From NCBI RefSeq assembly GCF_900250075.1, contig NZ_LT977071.1, positions 186,001-250,000 of the forward strand: a stretch of DNA of 64,000 nucleotides, written 5' to 3'. A program made the position numbers and the translations under genes. This document shows, one piece after another, positions 36,321 through 46,528 of this stretch (position 1 is its first letter; the number at the start of each line of letters is the position of its first letter). The DNA is from Cupriavidus taiwanensis. Its GTDB lineage: Bacteria; Pseudomonadota; Gammaproteobacteria; Burkholderiales; Burkholderiaceae. Below the pieces are notes generated by a model. The model searched no databases. It was given only the letters and a program-made list of their open reading frames with translations, and was not told the DNA's origin.

Positions 36321-36390
36321 CCTCCGCAGCAACGCCTGTTGTCGTGCCCTGAGCCATCGGCTCCAGGGTCGTCGTTGCTTTGCGGAGGCT
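36319..36390 (+). promoter_or_regulatory. Long hairpin masking the cusC Shine-Dalgarno
   Basis: AGCCTCCGCAGCAACG (36319-36334) pairs over all 16 bases with CGTTGCTTTGCGGAGGCT (36373-36390), leaving only a 2-nt bulge (36379-36380). GGAGG (36384-36388), the cusC ribosome site, is fully inside the stem, and the cusC ATG follows two bases later. An inner hairpin CCCTGAGCC-ATC-GGCTCCAGGG lies at 36347-36368. The upstream gene's stop codon (36318-36320) overlaps the 5' arm. Confidence 0.85.
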
Positions 36391-36392
36391 TT

Positions 36393-37700
36393 ATGCATTT
36401 GCACTTATCCACCAAGTGCGGGCGCCGGCTGGCGCTCGCGCTCACGCTGCTTGCCGTGATCCATCCGGCATGGGCGGAGTCCGCGCCAGCCCTTTCCCTG
36501 CAGGAAGCGCTCGCGCTCGCCGCGGCGCGTTCGGCCGATGCCGAGACCTCGCGCTCGGCAGTCCAGTCAGCCATCGAGATGGCTGTGGCCGGCAGGCAGA
36601 TGCCGGACCCGGTCCTGAAGGTCGGCGTCAACAACGTCCCGGCGAATGGCCCGGACCGGTTCTCGCTGGGGACCGATTCGATGACCATGAGGTCGATCAG
36701 CCTCATGCAGGAATTCACACGCCCGGCGAAGCGCCAGGCCCGCGCGGAGCGCTTCGAGGCCGAGGCGTCGTCGGCCGAGGCGCAACGTATGGTGGCGCTG
36801 GCCAACGTGCAACGCGGCACCGCCACGGCGTGGCTGGAGCGCTGGTATGCGGAACGCGCGCACGAGCTGCTCGCCGAACAGGCGCAATCGATCAAGCTGT
36901 TGATCGATGCGGCACAGGCCGCCTATCGCGGCAACCGCGGCTCACGCGCCGAGATCCTGGCCGCCCGGATCGAATCGCAGCAACTGCAGGATCGCGAAGA
37001 CGAAGCCCGCGCCGCGGTCGCCTCGTCCCGGGCGATGTTGCGCCGGTGGGTCGGCGATGCGGCAGCGTTGCCGCTGGCCGAGCGTCCCGCGCTCGATGCT
37101 CCGGCCTGGCTCGATACCCTGGATGCCGCCGGCGCCGCGCAGCTGCCAGACCTCGCTGCCGCGCAGGCCCAAGCCGGCGTGGCCGAGGCCGAGAGCCGCG
37201 TGGCGCGCGAGAACAAGGTGCCGGATGTCAGCGTCGAGCTGATGTACAGCCAGCGCGGCCCCGCCTACTCGAACATGGTGTCGCTGAACGTCTCGCTGCC
37301 GCTACCTTGGGACCAGGAACATCGCCAGGACCGCGAACTGGCCGCCAGGCTGGCGCAGGCCAACGCTGCGCGGGCGCAAGCCGAATCGGTACGCCGTGGC
37401 CTGATTGGACAGCTGCGCGGCAAGCAGGCCGAACTGCAACTCAGCCAGACCCGCCTGGAGCGCTATCGCAATGCCACGTTGCCGCTGGCGAAGGCACAAA
37501 CCGAGGCGGCCCTGAGCGCCTATCGCACTGGCGCCGGCAGCCTGGCCGCCGTGGCGGAGGCCAGCCGCAAGGCGCTCGAGCTGTCGCTCGATCGGCTCCG
37601 GCTGGAGGCAGCGACCGCCAGGCTCTGGGCCGAGCTCACGTTCCTGATGCCGTTACCGACCGCCGCGCAAGCCATGCCGCCGCAAGGAGCCCAACCATGA
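36393..37700 (+). CDS. cusC: Outer-membrane efflux protein CusC/CzcC (TolC family)
   Basis: 435 residues from ATG 36393, decided by GGAGG four bases upstream. A signal peptide ends near PAWAES. The TolC-family alpha-barrel repeats are seen in LSLQEALALAAARSADAETS and the coiled-coil helices, ending in AEASRKALELSLDRLRLEAATARLWAELTFL. It forms the outer-membrane channel of the copper efflux complex. Its ribosome site is sequestered by the hairpin at 36319-36390, so translation should depend on translation of the upstream small gene. Stop overlaps the cusB start (ATGA). Confidence 0.88.
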   Translation: MHLHLSTKCGRRLALALTLLAVIHPAWAESAPALSLQEALALAAARSADAETSRSAVQSAIEMAVAGRQMPDPVLKVGVNNVPANGPDRFSLGTDSMTMRSISLMQEFTRPAKRQARAERFEAEASSAEAQRMVALANVQRGTATAWLERWYAERAHELLAEQAQSIKLLIDAAQAAYRGNRGSRAEILAARIESQQLQDREDEARAAVASSRAMLRRWVGDAAALPLAERPALDAPAWLDTLDAAGAAQLPDLAAAQAQAGVAEAESRVARENKVPDVSVELMYSQRGPAYSNMVSLNVSLPLPWDQEHRQDRELAARLAQANAARAQAESVRRGLIGQLRGKQAELQLSQTRLERYRNATLPLAKAQTEAALSAYRTGAGSLAAVAEASRKALELSLDRLRLEAATARLWAELTFLMPLPTAAQAMPPQGAQP

Positions 37701-39241
37701 AGCAAACCGCGATGGCACGGACCCTGGTGGTTCTGCTCGTGCTGGCGAGCGCTGGCGCTGCCTATTATCTCGGCCATCAACAGGGGCGCCGGCAGATCGC
37801 CGCGTCGGACACGCCGGCCAGCGGCACCGGGGCGGCGAACCTGAAGGCCGGCGATATCGATCCGGGCACGGGCAAGCGCATCCTCTACTGGCATGATCCG
37901 ATGGTGCCGGGCCAGCGCTTCGACAAACCCGGCAAGTCGCCCTTCATGGATATGCCGTTGTCGCCCGTGTACGAGGAAGCGGGTGGCAGCGCGACCGTCA
38001 CCGTTGACAGCCGCGTGGCGCAGAACCTTGGCGTTCGCACGGCCGAGGTCAAGACGGGCCGGCTGGCCTCCGCGTTCGAAGTTCCGGGCAATGTTGCGAT
38101 CGACGAGCGCGGCATCGAAGTGCTGCAGGCCCGTACCAGCGGGTTCGTCGAGCACGCGTATGCCAGGACGACGCTGGATCCGGTGCGCAAAGGCCAGCCG
38201 CTGGCACAGATCTATTCGCCGGAATGGGTCACTGCGCAAGAGGAATACCTGGCGGTGGTCCGCATGGGCGCAACCCTGCAGGGCGATTTGCGCGAAGCCG
38301 CGATGGCCCGCATGCGGCAGGCCGGCATGACCGACAGCCACATCCGCCTGGTGCAGGACACCGGCAGGCTGCAGCCGCGGCTTGCCATCACCAGTCCGGT
38401 GGATGGGATCGTCACCGAGGTCGGCGCGCGCGACGGCATGACGGTCTCCCCCGGCACGACGCTCTTTCGCCTTGCCAGCCTGGCGACGGTATGGGTACTG
38501 GCCGAGGTGCCGGAGACCTATGTCTCGCGGCTACGGCCCGGACAGGCGGTGTCCGCGCTCGCGGCCGCCCTGCCTGGACAAGCGCTGCCCGGCAAGATCG
38601 ACGCTATCCTGCCCGACATCAACCCCGGCACCCGTACTGTCAGGGTGCGGATCGAACTGCAGAACAAGGGCCGTCAGCTGTTGCCAGGCATGTTCGTGAC
38701 GGCCCGCTTCGAGGCCGCAGCTGGCACGGACCGGCTGCTGGTCCCGACCGAGTCGCTGATCCGCACCGGCACGCGCACCATCGTCATGGTGGAAACCGGT
38801 CCCGGCGGGTATAGCCCGGTCGAGGTCAAGACTGGCGCAGCTTCCGGCGGACAGACCGAAGTGCTCGAGGGCCTCGAGTCCGGACAAAAGGTAGTGGTCT
38901 CCGGCCAGTTCCTGCTCGACTCCGAAGCCAGCCTGCGCGGTGCCACGCAGCGCATGACCGCAGCACCAGCCGCGCCGGCAACCGCCGCCGCAGGCCCGGA
39001 GCACGAAGGCACCGGACGCGTGGAGGCGGTCAGCGCGCAAAGCATGACGATTTCCCACGGGCCGATCCCGTCGGCCAGTTGGGGGGCCATGACCATGGAC
39101 TTTGCCGCACCCGCTGCCGGCATGCCGCAAGGATTCAAGCCCGGCGACCGTATCCGCTTTCGCTTTCAACTCGACCGCGACGGTGCGGCGACGTTGTCAT
39201 CGGTGGAACGCGCAGCTTCTGCCCCGGGAGGCCGGCCATGA
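37697..39241 (+). CDS. cusB: Periplasmic adaptor CusB with fused C-terminal CusF domain
   Basis: 514 residues from ATG 37697 (AAGGAG upstream; 4-bp overlap with cusC). An N-terminal membrane anchor is followed by a heavy-metal-binding segment ([29 protein letters not shown], residues about 62-91), the lipoyl/alpha-hairpin/beta-barrel adaptor core, and from about residue 430 a CusF-like domain ([19 protein letters not shown]). The fused domain keeps the His, Trp and Met-x-Met of the CusF Cu(I)-pi site. It links CusC to CusA and may hand copper directly to the pump. Confidence 0.92.
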   Translation: MKQTAMARTLVVLLVLASAGAAYYLGHQQGRRQIAASDTPASGTGAANLKAGDIDPGTGKRILYWHDPMVPGQRFDKPGKSPFMDMPLSPVYEEAGGSATVTVDSRVAQNLGVRTAEVKTGRLASAFEVPGNVAIDERGIEVLQARTSGFVEHAYARTTLDPVRKGQPLAQIYSPEWVTAQEEYLAVVRMGATLQGDLREAAMARMRQAGMTDSHIRLVQDTGRLQPRLAITSPVDGIVTEVGARDGMTVSPGTTLFRLASLATVWVLAEVPETYVSRLRPGQAVSALAAALPGQALPGKIDAILPDINPGTRTVRVRIELQNKGRQLLPGMFVTARFEAAAGTDRLLVPTESLIRTGTRTIVMVETGPGGYSPVEVKTGAASGGQTEVLEGLESGQKVVVSGQFLLDSEASLRGATQRMTAAPAAPATAAAGPEHEGTGRVEAVSAQSMTISHGPIPSASWGAMTMDFAAPAAGMPQGFKPGDRIRFRFQLDRDGAATLSSVERAASAPGGRP

Positions 39242-42200
39242 TCGCGCGGCTTATCCTGGCTTCGATCCGCAACCGCTTCCTGGTGCTGCTGGCCACGGTC
39301 GTGCTGACCGCGTGGGGCTTGTGGGCCGCGCGCAGCACGCCGCTCGACGCGCTGCCAGACCTGTCCGACGTGCAGGTGATCATCCGCACGCCGTTTCCCG
39401 GCCAGGCCCCGCAGATCGTCGAAAACCAGGTCACCTATCCCCTTACCACGACGATGCTGTCCGTGCCCGGGGCCAGGACCGTGCGCGGCTATTCGTTCTT
39501 CGGTGACTCCTATGTCTATGTGTTGTTCGAGGATGGCACCGATCTCTACTGGGCGCGCTCGCGCGTGCTGGAATACCTGAACCAGGTGCAATCCCGGCTG
39601 CCCGCCGCTGCCAGACCGGCCCTGGGCCCGGACGCGACCGGCGTAGGCTGGATCTACGAGTACGCCCTGGTCGACCGGACCGGGCAGCACGACCTCGGCC
39701 AGTTGCGTGCGTTGCAGGACTGGTTCCTGCGCTTCGAGCTCAAGTCGCTGCCCAATGTGGCCGAGGTCGCGTCGCTGGGCGGCATGGTCAGGCAGTACCA
39801 GATTGTCCTGATGCCGGACCGGCTGCGGGCCTATAACCTGTCGCAGGCCAAGGTGCTGGCGGCGCTCAAGGGGGCGAACCAGGAGACCGGCGGATCGGTG
39901 CTGGAGCTGGGCGAAGCCGAATACATGGTGCGCGCCAGCGGCTACCTGAAGACGCTCGATGACTTCCGCCAGATCCCGCTGCTCACCAGCGAGGCCGGCA
40001 TCCCGGTACGGCTGGGAGACGTCGCCACGATTCAGCTCGGCCCGGAAATGCGGCGCGGCATGGCGGAACTCGACGGCCAGGGCGAAGTCGCGGGCGGCGT
40101 CATCGTGATGCGCTCCGGAAAGAATGCGCTGGAGACCATCGACGCGGTCAAGGCCAGGCTCGCCTCCTTGCAAACGAGCCTGCCCAAGGGCGTGGAGGTG
40201 GTGACGACCTATGATCGCTCAGCGCTGATCCAGCGTGCGGTGGATAACCTGACTGGCAAGCTGATCGAGGAATTCATCGTGGTGGCGCTGGTGTGCCTGG
40301 TGTTCCTGTTCCACCTGCGGTCCGCGCTGGTCGCCATCGTCTCGCTGCCGCTCGGCGTGCTGGCCGCGTTCCTGGTGATGCGCTACCAGGGCGTGAACGC
40401 CAACATCATGTCGCTTGGCGGTATCGCCATCGCCATTGGCGCAATGGTCGATGCGGCGGTGGTGATGATCGAGAACGCCCACAAGCACCTGGAACGCTGG
40501 CACGCCGACCATCCCGAACGACCATTGAGCGCACAGGAGCGTTGGCGCGTCACTGGCGAGTCCGCGGCGGAAGTGGGCCCGGCCCTGTTCTTTTCGCTGC
40601 TGATCATCACGCTCTCGTTCATTCCCGTATTCACGCTGGAGGCGCAGGAGGGGCGGCTGTTCTCGCCGCTGGCGTTTACCAAGACCTATTCCATGGCGGC
40701 TGCGGCCGGCCTGTCGGTCACGCTGGTGCCCGTCCTGACGGGCTACATGATTCGCGGCAGGATTCCATCGGAACAGGCCAATCCGCTCAGCCGCTGGCTG
40801 ATCCGCGGCTACCAGCCCTTGCTTGCCAGAGTACTGGCGTACCCCAAGACCACCATTGCGATCGCGGTACTGCTGCTGGCGGCAACCGCCTGGCCCGTGA
40901 TGCGCATCGGCGGCGAGTTCATGCCGCCGCTCGACGAGGGGGACCTGCTGTACATGCCGTCGGCGCTGCCGGGCCTATCCGCCGGCAAGGCAGCGCAGCT
41001 GTTGCAGCAGACCGATCGGCTCATCAAGACCGTGCCCGAGGTGGCGACAGTATTCGGCAAGGCCGGCCGCGCCGATACCGCCACCGACCCGGCGCCCATC
41101 GAGATGTTCGAGACCACCATCCAGTTCAAACCGCGGGACCAGTGGCGCGCGGGCATGACGACCGACAAGCTGGTGGAGGAACTGGATCGCGTGGTCAGGG
41201 TGCCTGGCTTGTCGAACGTCTGGGTGCCACCGATACGCAATCGCATCGACATGCTCGCCACGGGGATCAAGAGCCCGGTCGGCATCAAGGTGGCCGGCAC
41301 GGACCTGAAAGAGATCGACAGGCTCGCCACAAGGATAGAAGAGGCGGTCAGGACGGTACCGGGAGTTACCTCGGCGCTTGCCGAACGTCTCACCGGCGGC
41401 CGCTATATCGATGTGGATATCGACCGCGGAGCTGCTGGCCGGTACGGTCTCAACATCGAGGACGTGCAGAGTATCGTGTCATCCGCGATCGGGGGCGAGA
41501 ATGTCGGTGATGTGGTCGACGGGCTGGCGCGCTTTCCGATCAACGTCCGCTATCCGCGCGACTATCGTGATTCCATCGAGCAATTGCGCGCCCTGCCCAT
41601 CGTCACCGACAAGGGTCTGCAGATCACGCTTGCGGACGTGGCGCGCATCGAGGTCGTGCAAGGCCCGCCGATGTTGCGCAGCGAGAATGCACGCTTGTCC
41701 GGCTGGATCTATGTCGACATTCGCGGACGGGATCTCCGTTCAGCCGTGCGCGAGATGCAGGCCGTCGTGGCAAAGACGGTGCCGATGACGGCGGGGTATG
41801 CGCTGAGCTGGTCAGGACAATTCGAGTACCTGGAACGGGCCACGGCCAAGCTCAAGCTGGTGGTGCCGTTCACGCTGCTGATCATCTTTGTGCTGCTTTA
41901 CATGGTTTTCGGCCGCCTGGATGAGGCGCTGCTGATCATGGGCACGCTGCCCCTTTCGCTGATCGGCGGCTTCTGGCTGCTCTATCTGCTGGGCTATAAC
42001 CTCTCCGTGGCTGGCGTCGTCGGCTTCATTGCGCTGGCCGGCGTGGCGGCGGAATTCGGTGTCATCATGCTGCTCTATCTGAAACAAGCCTGGAATGAAC
42101 GCGAAAACCGTGGCGAAACCACGCAGTCGGCACTTCTCGACGCGATCCAGGAAGGAGCGGTGCAGCGCGTGCGCCCCAAGGCCATGACGGTCGCGGTAAT

Positions 42201-42408
42201 CCTCGGCGGCCTGATCCCCATCATGTGGTCGCATGGCACGGGCTCGGAAGTGATGCAGCGCATTGCCGCACCGATGGTCGGCGGCATGGTGACTGCCCCA
42301 TTGCTGTCCCTGTTCGTCGTGCCGGCGGTGTATTGGCTGATGCGCCGACGGCAGACCCGAGTTCCCCCAGTCCCTACCCACTCTCCACTTCAGGACGAAT
42401 CGCAATGA
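39238..42408 (+). CDS. cusA: Cu(I)/Ag(I) RND efflux pump CusA
   Basis: 1056 residues from ATG 39238 (GGGAGG upstream; ATGA overlap with cusB). The heavy-metal RND family is clear from [44 protein letters not shown] and [18 protein letters not shown]. The three methionines that line the CusA copper path are in conserved contexts: [19 protein letters not shown] and [10 protein letters not shown]. This favours Cu(I)/Ag(I) over the divalent Czc substrates. Proton-driven inner-membrane trimer. Confidence 0.93.
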   Translation: MIARLILASIRNRFLVLLATVVLTAWGLWAARSTPLDALPDLSDVQVIIRTPFPGQAPQIVENQVTYPLTTTMLSVPGARTVRGYSFFGDSYVYVLFEDGTDLYWARSRVLEYLNQVQSRLPAAARPALGPDATGVGWIYEYALVDRTGQHDLGQLRALQDWFLRFELKSLPNVAEVASLGGMVRQYQIVLMPDRLRAYNLSQAKVLAALKGANQETGGSVLELGEAEYMVRASGYLKTLDDFRQIPLLTSEAGIPVRLGDVATIQLGPEMRRGMAELDGQGEVAGGVIVMRSGKNALETIDAVKARLASLQTSLPKGVEVVTTYDRSALIQRAVDNLTGKLIEEFIVVALVCLVFLFHLRSALVAIVSLPLGVLAAFLVMRYQGVNANIMSLGGIAIAIGAMVDAAVVMIENAHKHLERWHADHPERPLSAQERWRVTGESAAEVGPALFFSLLIITLSFIPVFTLEAQEGRLFSPLAFTKTYSMAAAAGLSVTLVPVLTGYMIRGRIPSEQANPLSRWLIRGYQPLLARVLAYPKTTIAIAVLLLAATAWPVMRIGGEFMPPLDEGDLLYMPSALPGLSAGKAAQLLQQTDRLIKTVPEVATVFGKAGRADTATDPAPIEMFETTIQFKPRDQWRAGMTTDKLVEELDRVVRVPGLSNVWVPPIRNRIDMLATGIKSPVGIKVAGTDLKEIDRLATRIEEAVRTVPGVTSALAERLTGGRYIDVDIDRGAAGRYGLNIEDVQSIVSSAIGGENVGDVVDGLARFPINVRYPRDYRDSIEQLRALPIVTDKGLQITLADVARIEVVQGPPMLRSENARLSGWIYVDIRGRDLRSAVREMQAVVAKTVPMTAGYALSWSGQFEYLERATAKLKLVVPFTLLIIFVLLYMVFGRLDEALLIMGTLPLSLIGGFWLLYLLGYNLSVAGVVGFIALAGVAAEFGVIMLLYLKQAWNERENRGETTQSALLDAIQEGAVQRVRPKAMTVAVILGGLIPIMWSHGTGSEVMQRIAAPMVGGMVTAPLLSLFVVPAVYWLMRRRQTRVPPVPTHSPLQDESQ

Positions 42409-42767
42409 AACCCGGCAAGACTCTCGCACTCGCGCTCACCATCGTCGCCGCCTCGACCGCCTCCACCGCATTCGCAGCGGGATCCATGGACAGCCACAAC
42501 ATGCACGGCATGGACAGCAGGGCACCCGCGGCGTCAAAGCAGGCTTCCCAGCCTGTGCCAGCCGAGATCAGGAAGATCGATGCGTCGGCCGGCAAGGTGA
42601 CGCTCAAGCACGGCCCCATCGAGAACCTCGGCATGTCCGCCATGACCATGGCGTTCCCGGTCAAGGACCGCGCCTCGCTGAGGAATTTCAAGGAGGGCGA
42701 CGCGGTTTCCGTCACCTTCGACAAGATCGACGGCAAGCCGACCGTCATCGACATGCAGCGCAAGTAG
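42405..42767 (+). CDS. cusF: Periplasmic copper chaperone CusF (Trp-less variant)
   Basis: 120 residues from ATG 42405, overlapping cusA by ATGA. A signal peptide ends at AFAAGS; then a Met/His-rich linker ([11 protein letters not shown]) and the small OB-fold. The metal site reads [20 protein letters not shown]: His and Met-x-Met are present but the Trp that caps Cu(I) in E. coli CusF is missing, in contrast to the domain fused to CusB. It delivers periplasmic Cu(I) to the CusBA complex. Confidence 0.9.
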   Translation: MKPGKTLALALTIVAASTASTAFAAGSMDSHNMHGMDSRAPAASKQASQPVPAEIRKIDASAGKVTLKHGPIENLGMSAMTMAFPVKDRASLRNFKEGDAVSVTFDKIDGKPTVIDMQRK

Positions 42768-42838
42768 GCGCGCCTGGCCGCATGTCGCCGCTCCCGACGG
42801 CGGCATGCCATGTCAGATGCTCGGCCGGGTTCCCACGG

Positions 42839-44056
42839 CTAGTGGACCGACCCGGGCTGCAGTTCGACCTTGATCCAGCCAGGCTGACGCTGGTCGAAGG
42901 CCTGGTAGGCTTCGATCGCCGAGGTCATCGGCTCGCGCCGCGTCAGGATGGCGGCCGGATCGACCGCACCGGTGCGCACCAGTTCCACCAGCCGCGGGAT
43001 ATAGGCGCGGTGGTTGCAGTTGCCCATGCGCACCGTCAGGTTCTTGTTCATCGCCGCGCCGATCGGGAAGCTGCGGTCGGTGGGCGGATACACGCCGATG
43101 ATCGACAGCGTGCCGGCCTTGGCCAGCGCGCGGATGGCCCAGTCCAGCGCCTGCGCCGGCGCGTCGCCCGGGACCCAGTTGCCCTGCTCGGTGGGGTGGG
43201 CATGCGGCGCCAGGCGGGCGGCCTCCTGCTCGCTTTCCGGGATGGACGGATCCTGCGCCGCCGGACCATGGTGCGCATGCATGGCATCGACGCCGACGGC
43301 ATCGATGGCCCGGTCCACGCCGATGCCACCGGTCAGCTCCACGATGGTCTGCACGGGATCCTCGGCATCGAAATTCACCACCTCGGCGCCCTGCGCGCGC
43401 GCCATGTCGAGCCGGTCGGCCACCGCATCCACGGCAAAGATGCGGCCCGCGCCCATCAGCTTCGCCGACGCGATCACGAACTGCCCCACCGGGCCACAGC
43501 CGAACACGGCCACCGTATGGCCAGGACGGATGCCGGCGAGGTCGGCGCCGAAATAGCCGGTGGGAAAGATGTCCGAGAGCATGATCGCCTGCTCGTCGCT
43601 GATGTTGTCCGGCAGCTTGACCAGGTTGACGTGGGCGAACGGCACCCGGGCCTTCTCGGCCTGCAGTCCCTGGAACGGTCCGGTCTGCTCCGGCCCGCCA
43701 TAGAAGGCGGTGCCGGCCTGCTTGCCGTGCGGGTTGGCGTTGTCGCACTGGGCGTAGTAGCCGGCGCGGCAGTACGAGCAATAGCCGCAGGCAATGGTGG
43801 ACGGGATCACCACCCGGTCGCCAACGTTGAGGTTGCGCACGCCGTCGCCGAGAGACTCGACCACGCCAACGCCCTCGTGGCCCAGCACCGTGCCCGGCGC
43901 CAGCCCTTCCATGGTGCCGCGCACGAAGTGCAGGTCGGTGCCGCAGATGGCACTGGCGGTCAGGCGCACGATGGCGTCGGTGCCCTGCTCGATCACCGGT
44001 TCCGGCACATCATCGAGCCGGATGTCGCCGATCCCGTGAAATACAACCGCTTTCAT
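42839..44056 (-). CDS. Zinc-dependent alcohol dehydrogenase, formaldehyde-dehydrogenase-like
   Basis: 405 residues of the medium-chain dehydrogenase family. Catalytic zinc region CGTDLHFVRG with GHEGVGVVE, structural zinc Cys set CGYCSYCRAGYYAQC near residue 92, and the NAD site VFGCGPVGQFVIASAKLMGAG. The HAHHGPAAQDPSIPES insertion near residue 265 marks the large glutathione-independent formaldehyde-dehydrogenase-like subgroup. It oxidises an alcohol or aldehyde with NAD(P)+. Transcribed convergently with cusF; a GGAACGTTCC palindrome lies at 44120-44129 upstream. Confidence 0.9.
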   Translation of the reverse strand: MKAVVFHGIGDIRLDDVPEPVIEQGTDAIVRLTASAICGTDLHFVRGTMEGLAPGTVLGHEGVGVVESLGDGVRNLNVGDRVVIPSTIACGYCSYCRAGYYAQCDNANPHGKQAGTAFYGGPEQTGPFQGLQAEKARVPFAHVNLVKLPDNISDEQAIMLSDIFPTGYFGADLAGIRPGHTVAVFGCGPVGQFVIASAKLMGAGRIFAVDAVADRLDMARAQGAEVVNFDAEDPVQTIVELTGGIGVDRAIDAVGVDAMHAHHGPAAQDPSIPESEQEAARLAPHAHPTEQGNWVPGDAPAQALDWAIRALAKAGTLSIIGVYPPTDRSFPIGAAMNKNLTVRMGNCNHRAYIPRLVELVRTGAVDPAAILTRREPMTSAIEAYQAFDQRQPGWIKVELQPGSVH

Positions 44057-44380
44057 GGTGTCCTCCAGATGAAGCCGGAGCCACCTCCGGCGAGGTCAGT
44101 CGGAGTACCGCCGCTGCAAGGAACGTTCCCAAAGGCTGGCCCGTGCGCCGGCGCGCGGAACAGCGGCCGCGAGCGCCCGCGTGGCAATTTCTGTTACGCG
44201 CCTTGCAATCCATTCCGGCGCGCAGGCACCGGCCGCCGAGAGCAGGGGAAGCGCTGCGCCGCCGTGATTGCGAGCTTCCGACTTCGGCAAGCAGGCGCAG
44301 AGAAACGGCTTGGGCATGTCGATTGCTAAATCTCACCTGACGTCCTCAAGCTGGCGCACATTACCAAGGAGGCACCCATC
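44057..44380. other. Divergent intergenic region, 324 bp
   Basis: Separates the alcohol dehydrogenase and glutathione transferase genes. Apart from the 10-bp palindrome GGAACGTTCC at 44120-44129 and the AAGGAGG ribosome site of the transferase, no promoter, gene or RNA was recognised. Confidence 0.4.
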
Positions 44381-44989
44381 ATGAAGCTCTACTACGCTCC
44401 CGGCGCATGTTCCCTGGCGGCACATATCGCCCTCATCGAGACCGGCCTTCCCTTCTCTACCGAGCGCGTCGACCTGCGCGCCGAGCCGCACAAAACCGAG
44501 CGCGGCGCCGACTACAAGACCATCAACGCCAAGGGCTATGTGCCGACGCTGGAGCTCGATCAGGGCGACCGGCTGACCGAGGCGGCCGTGGTGGTCCAGT
44601 ACATCGCCGACCAGGCTCCGGAACAAGGACTTGCCCCGGCGTGCAGTACGCTTGAGCGCTATCGCTTGCAGGAATGGCTGAACTTCATCTCGTCCGAACT
44701 GCACAAGGGCTTCGGGCCCTTCTGGAAACCCGGCACGCCGCAGGAGCAGAAAGAGGCGACGTGGGCGCGCCTGTCACAGCGGTTCGACTGGCTGGCTCCG
44801 CAGCTCGCGGACAAGGATTATCTGATGGGAGAGTTCAGCGTCGCGGACGCCTACCTGTTCACGATCCTGAGGTGGCCGGACCATTTCAAGCTGTCGCTTG
44901 ATCGCTGGCCTGCGCTGCAGGCGTATCGGGCGAGGGTCGGGGCACGACCTGCGGTAAAGCAGGCGTTGCAGGAGGAAGGGATCCGTTGA
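44381..44989 (+). CDS. gst: Glutathione S-transferase (beta class)
   Basis: 202 residues. The thioredoxin-fold N-terminus begins MKLYYAPGACSLAAHIAL with the Cys10 typical of bacterial beta-class enzymes. The glutathione-binding turn is GYVPTLELDQGDRLTEAAVVVQYI, and the helical C-terminal domain ends with DYLMGEFSVADAYLFTILRW. It conjugates glutathione to electrophiles or reduces peroxides. AAGGAGG lies 8 bases before the ATG. Neighbouring alcohol dehydrogenase is divergent, so linkage is only suggestive. Confidence 0.9.
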   Translation: MKLYYAPGACSLAAHIALIETGLPFSTERVDLRAEPHKTERGADYKTINAKGYVPTLELDQGDRLTEAAVVVQYIADQAPEQGLAPACSTLERYRLQEWLNFISSELHKGFGPFWKPGTPQEQKEATWARLSQRFDWLAPQLADKDYLMGEFSVADAYLFTILRWPDHFKLSLDRWPALQAYRARVGARPAVKQALQEEGIR

Positions 44990-45318
44990 CGTGGAGCGCG
45001 CCTTACGCCATCGGCAGCTCCCGCACCGGTTGTCCAGTGACGACGGCGTGCCCACAAAGCATGCGCCATTACACCGCCCGGTTGTACGCCGACGAACCAA
45101 TGGCGCAGCTGTTGATGCAGCATATCGGTCATCTGATTTCGCTGTGAGCTCTCTACCAGCGACGCCATATTTGGCCGCACGGATGGAGGTTCCCGGCACG
45201 ATATGCGAACTCCCCGTTGATCGCAGATTTCAATTCACGCGGCGTGGCAGGCGGCACTGCTTCGGCCCGATCGATGGGGCTTTGACCCCATCGAACCCGC
45301 TCAAGTCTGCCCGGATCC
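44990..45318. other. Convergent intergenic region with strong hairpin
   Basis: No gene recognised. TCGATGGGG-CTTTGA-CCCCATCGA (45270-45293) is a 9-bp perfect stem between two converging genes and could terminate either, although it lacks a T-tract. The rest is unassigned. Confidence 0.45.
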
Positions 45319-46317
45319 TTACATCGTCGCCTGGAAGTTGGCGGCTACACGCTGGCGCAGATAGTCCTCCGCGCTGATTGGCGCGTACTTGCCGGACGGG
45401 CTTTCGATCATCACGTCGCGGTTGGCCTGGCAAAAGAATGCCAGGCTGTAGCGCGAGCCCTGATATTCATGCGGCTGCGGGTTGCGCACGCGGTGGAAAT
45501 TGGAGGGTAACTGGTCATCGCTCCAGCGCATCAGCATGTCGCCAATATTGCAGGTGATGATGTCATCCGCCGGCTCTATGCTGGTCCATTCCTGGCCATC
45601 CATCTCCTTGCCCGGACACAGTTGCAGGCCGCCCTGCCCCGCGCGCTGGAACAACAGCGTCAGGCAGTCGAAATCGGTGTGTGCGCCGGCGCGCCACAGT
45701 CCGGATGGCAACGAGGGGTCGCTCGGGAAATAGTGCAGCAGCCGCAGCGTGCTCTGGTAGGTAGGTCGGGACGGGTCGTGCGCGCGGGTGAAGAAGTCGC
45801 GCGTGAAGCCGAGCTTCTCGGCGAAGCAAGACAGCACGCGCATGCCGACCTGCCAGCATTGCGCCTCGAACGCCAGCATGACGGCACGAAATGCCGGCAG
45901 CTCGTCTTCGGTCGGCCACAGCGGCGCCATGTGCGGCAGCGTGATCTGGTAAGACTCTTTCTGGTCGTGTGTGCCCGTGGAGGGGCGCACCTGCGCCTTG
46001 CTCTCCCAGCCGCTGTTCAGTGCCCGCTGCAAGGGGTACTGCGCCTTGACGTCGTCCGGCAGGGCGAAGAAGCGCTGTGCCATCTCGAATGCTCCCTGCA
46101 CCTGCGCCAGGTCAATGCCATGGTTGACGAGCTGGAAAAAACCGACGTCGGTGGCGGCTGCCCACAGCGCTTCGGTGATCTGCGTGCGGCGCGCTTCGAA
46201 GTCGGACAGGTCAATACGGCGGATTTCACGCGTATGGGTCTCGGAACCCTGGCCGCCCATGCAGGCTTCCTTGTTGAGTTCGGTCAGCGTGTATGGAGAG
46301 GCAGTCAGCGTAGTCAT
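45319..46317 (-). CDS. Isopenicillin-N-synthase-family Fe(II)/2-oxoglutarate oxygenase
   Basis: 332 residues from ATG 46317 (GGAG upstream). DIOX_N-type N-terminal half and the C-terminal core with GAHTDFDCLTLLFQ (His-x-Asp), then HRVRNP with the distal His and SLAFFCQANRD. All three iron ligands are present. Enzymes of this kind hydroxylate small molecules. Its leader carries one of two copies of a structured RNA, the other serving the divergent purine-type ABC operon, so a purine such as xanthine or urate is a reasonable substrate guess. Confidence 0.86.
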   Translation of the reverse strand: MTTLTASPYTLTELNKEACMGGQGSETHTREIRRIDLSDFEARRTQITEALWAAATDVGFFQLVNHGIDLAQVQGAFEMAQRFFALPDDVKAQYPLQRALNSGWESKAQVRPSTGTHDQKESYQITLPHMAPLWPTEDELPAFRAVMLAFEAQCWQVGMRVLSCFAEKLGFTRDFFTRAHDPSRPTYQSTLRLLHYFPSDPSLPSGLWRAGAHTDFDCLTLLFQRAGQGGLQLCPGKEMDGQEWTSIEPADDIITCNIGDMLMRWSDDQLPSNFHRVRNPQPHEYQGSRYSLAFFCQANRDVMIESPSGKYAPISAEDYLRQRVAANFQATM

Positions 46318-46460
46318 TTGTGCTCCGTGCGAAAGAAGGTCGATGGGTGTCGGACCGGGAGCAGCAGGCAACGCGCGGAAGCTCGAGCAAGCGATCCGGG
46401 TACAGTCTTGAAGCTCCGACGGCAAGCAAGCCAGGCCCGTTGCGGCGGCCCAACCTGTTC

Positions 46461-46528
46461 CGACTTCAAGAGCAATTCCCGGCCAGCCTGCACAACCTGT
46501 GCAGCTGGTGAACGCTTCTACTCTCGCC
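46461..46528 (-). promoter_or_regulatory. Structured leader RNA, candidate NMT1-motif (xanthine-I) riboswitch, copy 1
   Basis: On the minus strand GGCGAGAGTAGAAGCGTTCAC (46528-46508), then a hairpin CAGC-TGCACA-GGT-TGTGCA-G-GCTG, then CCGGGAATTGCTCTTGAA (46483-46466). CGAGAG of the first box can pair with CTCTTG of the second (P1), enclosing the variable hairpin (P2) with an asymmetric conserved internal loop. Located about 150 nt before the oxygenase start. The NMT1 assignment rests on context and memory of the motif. Confidence 0.65.

Noticed and set aside
36380-37696. In-frame upstream extension of cusB through cusC
   Set aside because: The extension is the cusC gene read in another frame; AAGGAG and the membrane anchor place the cusB start at 37697.
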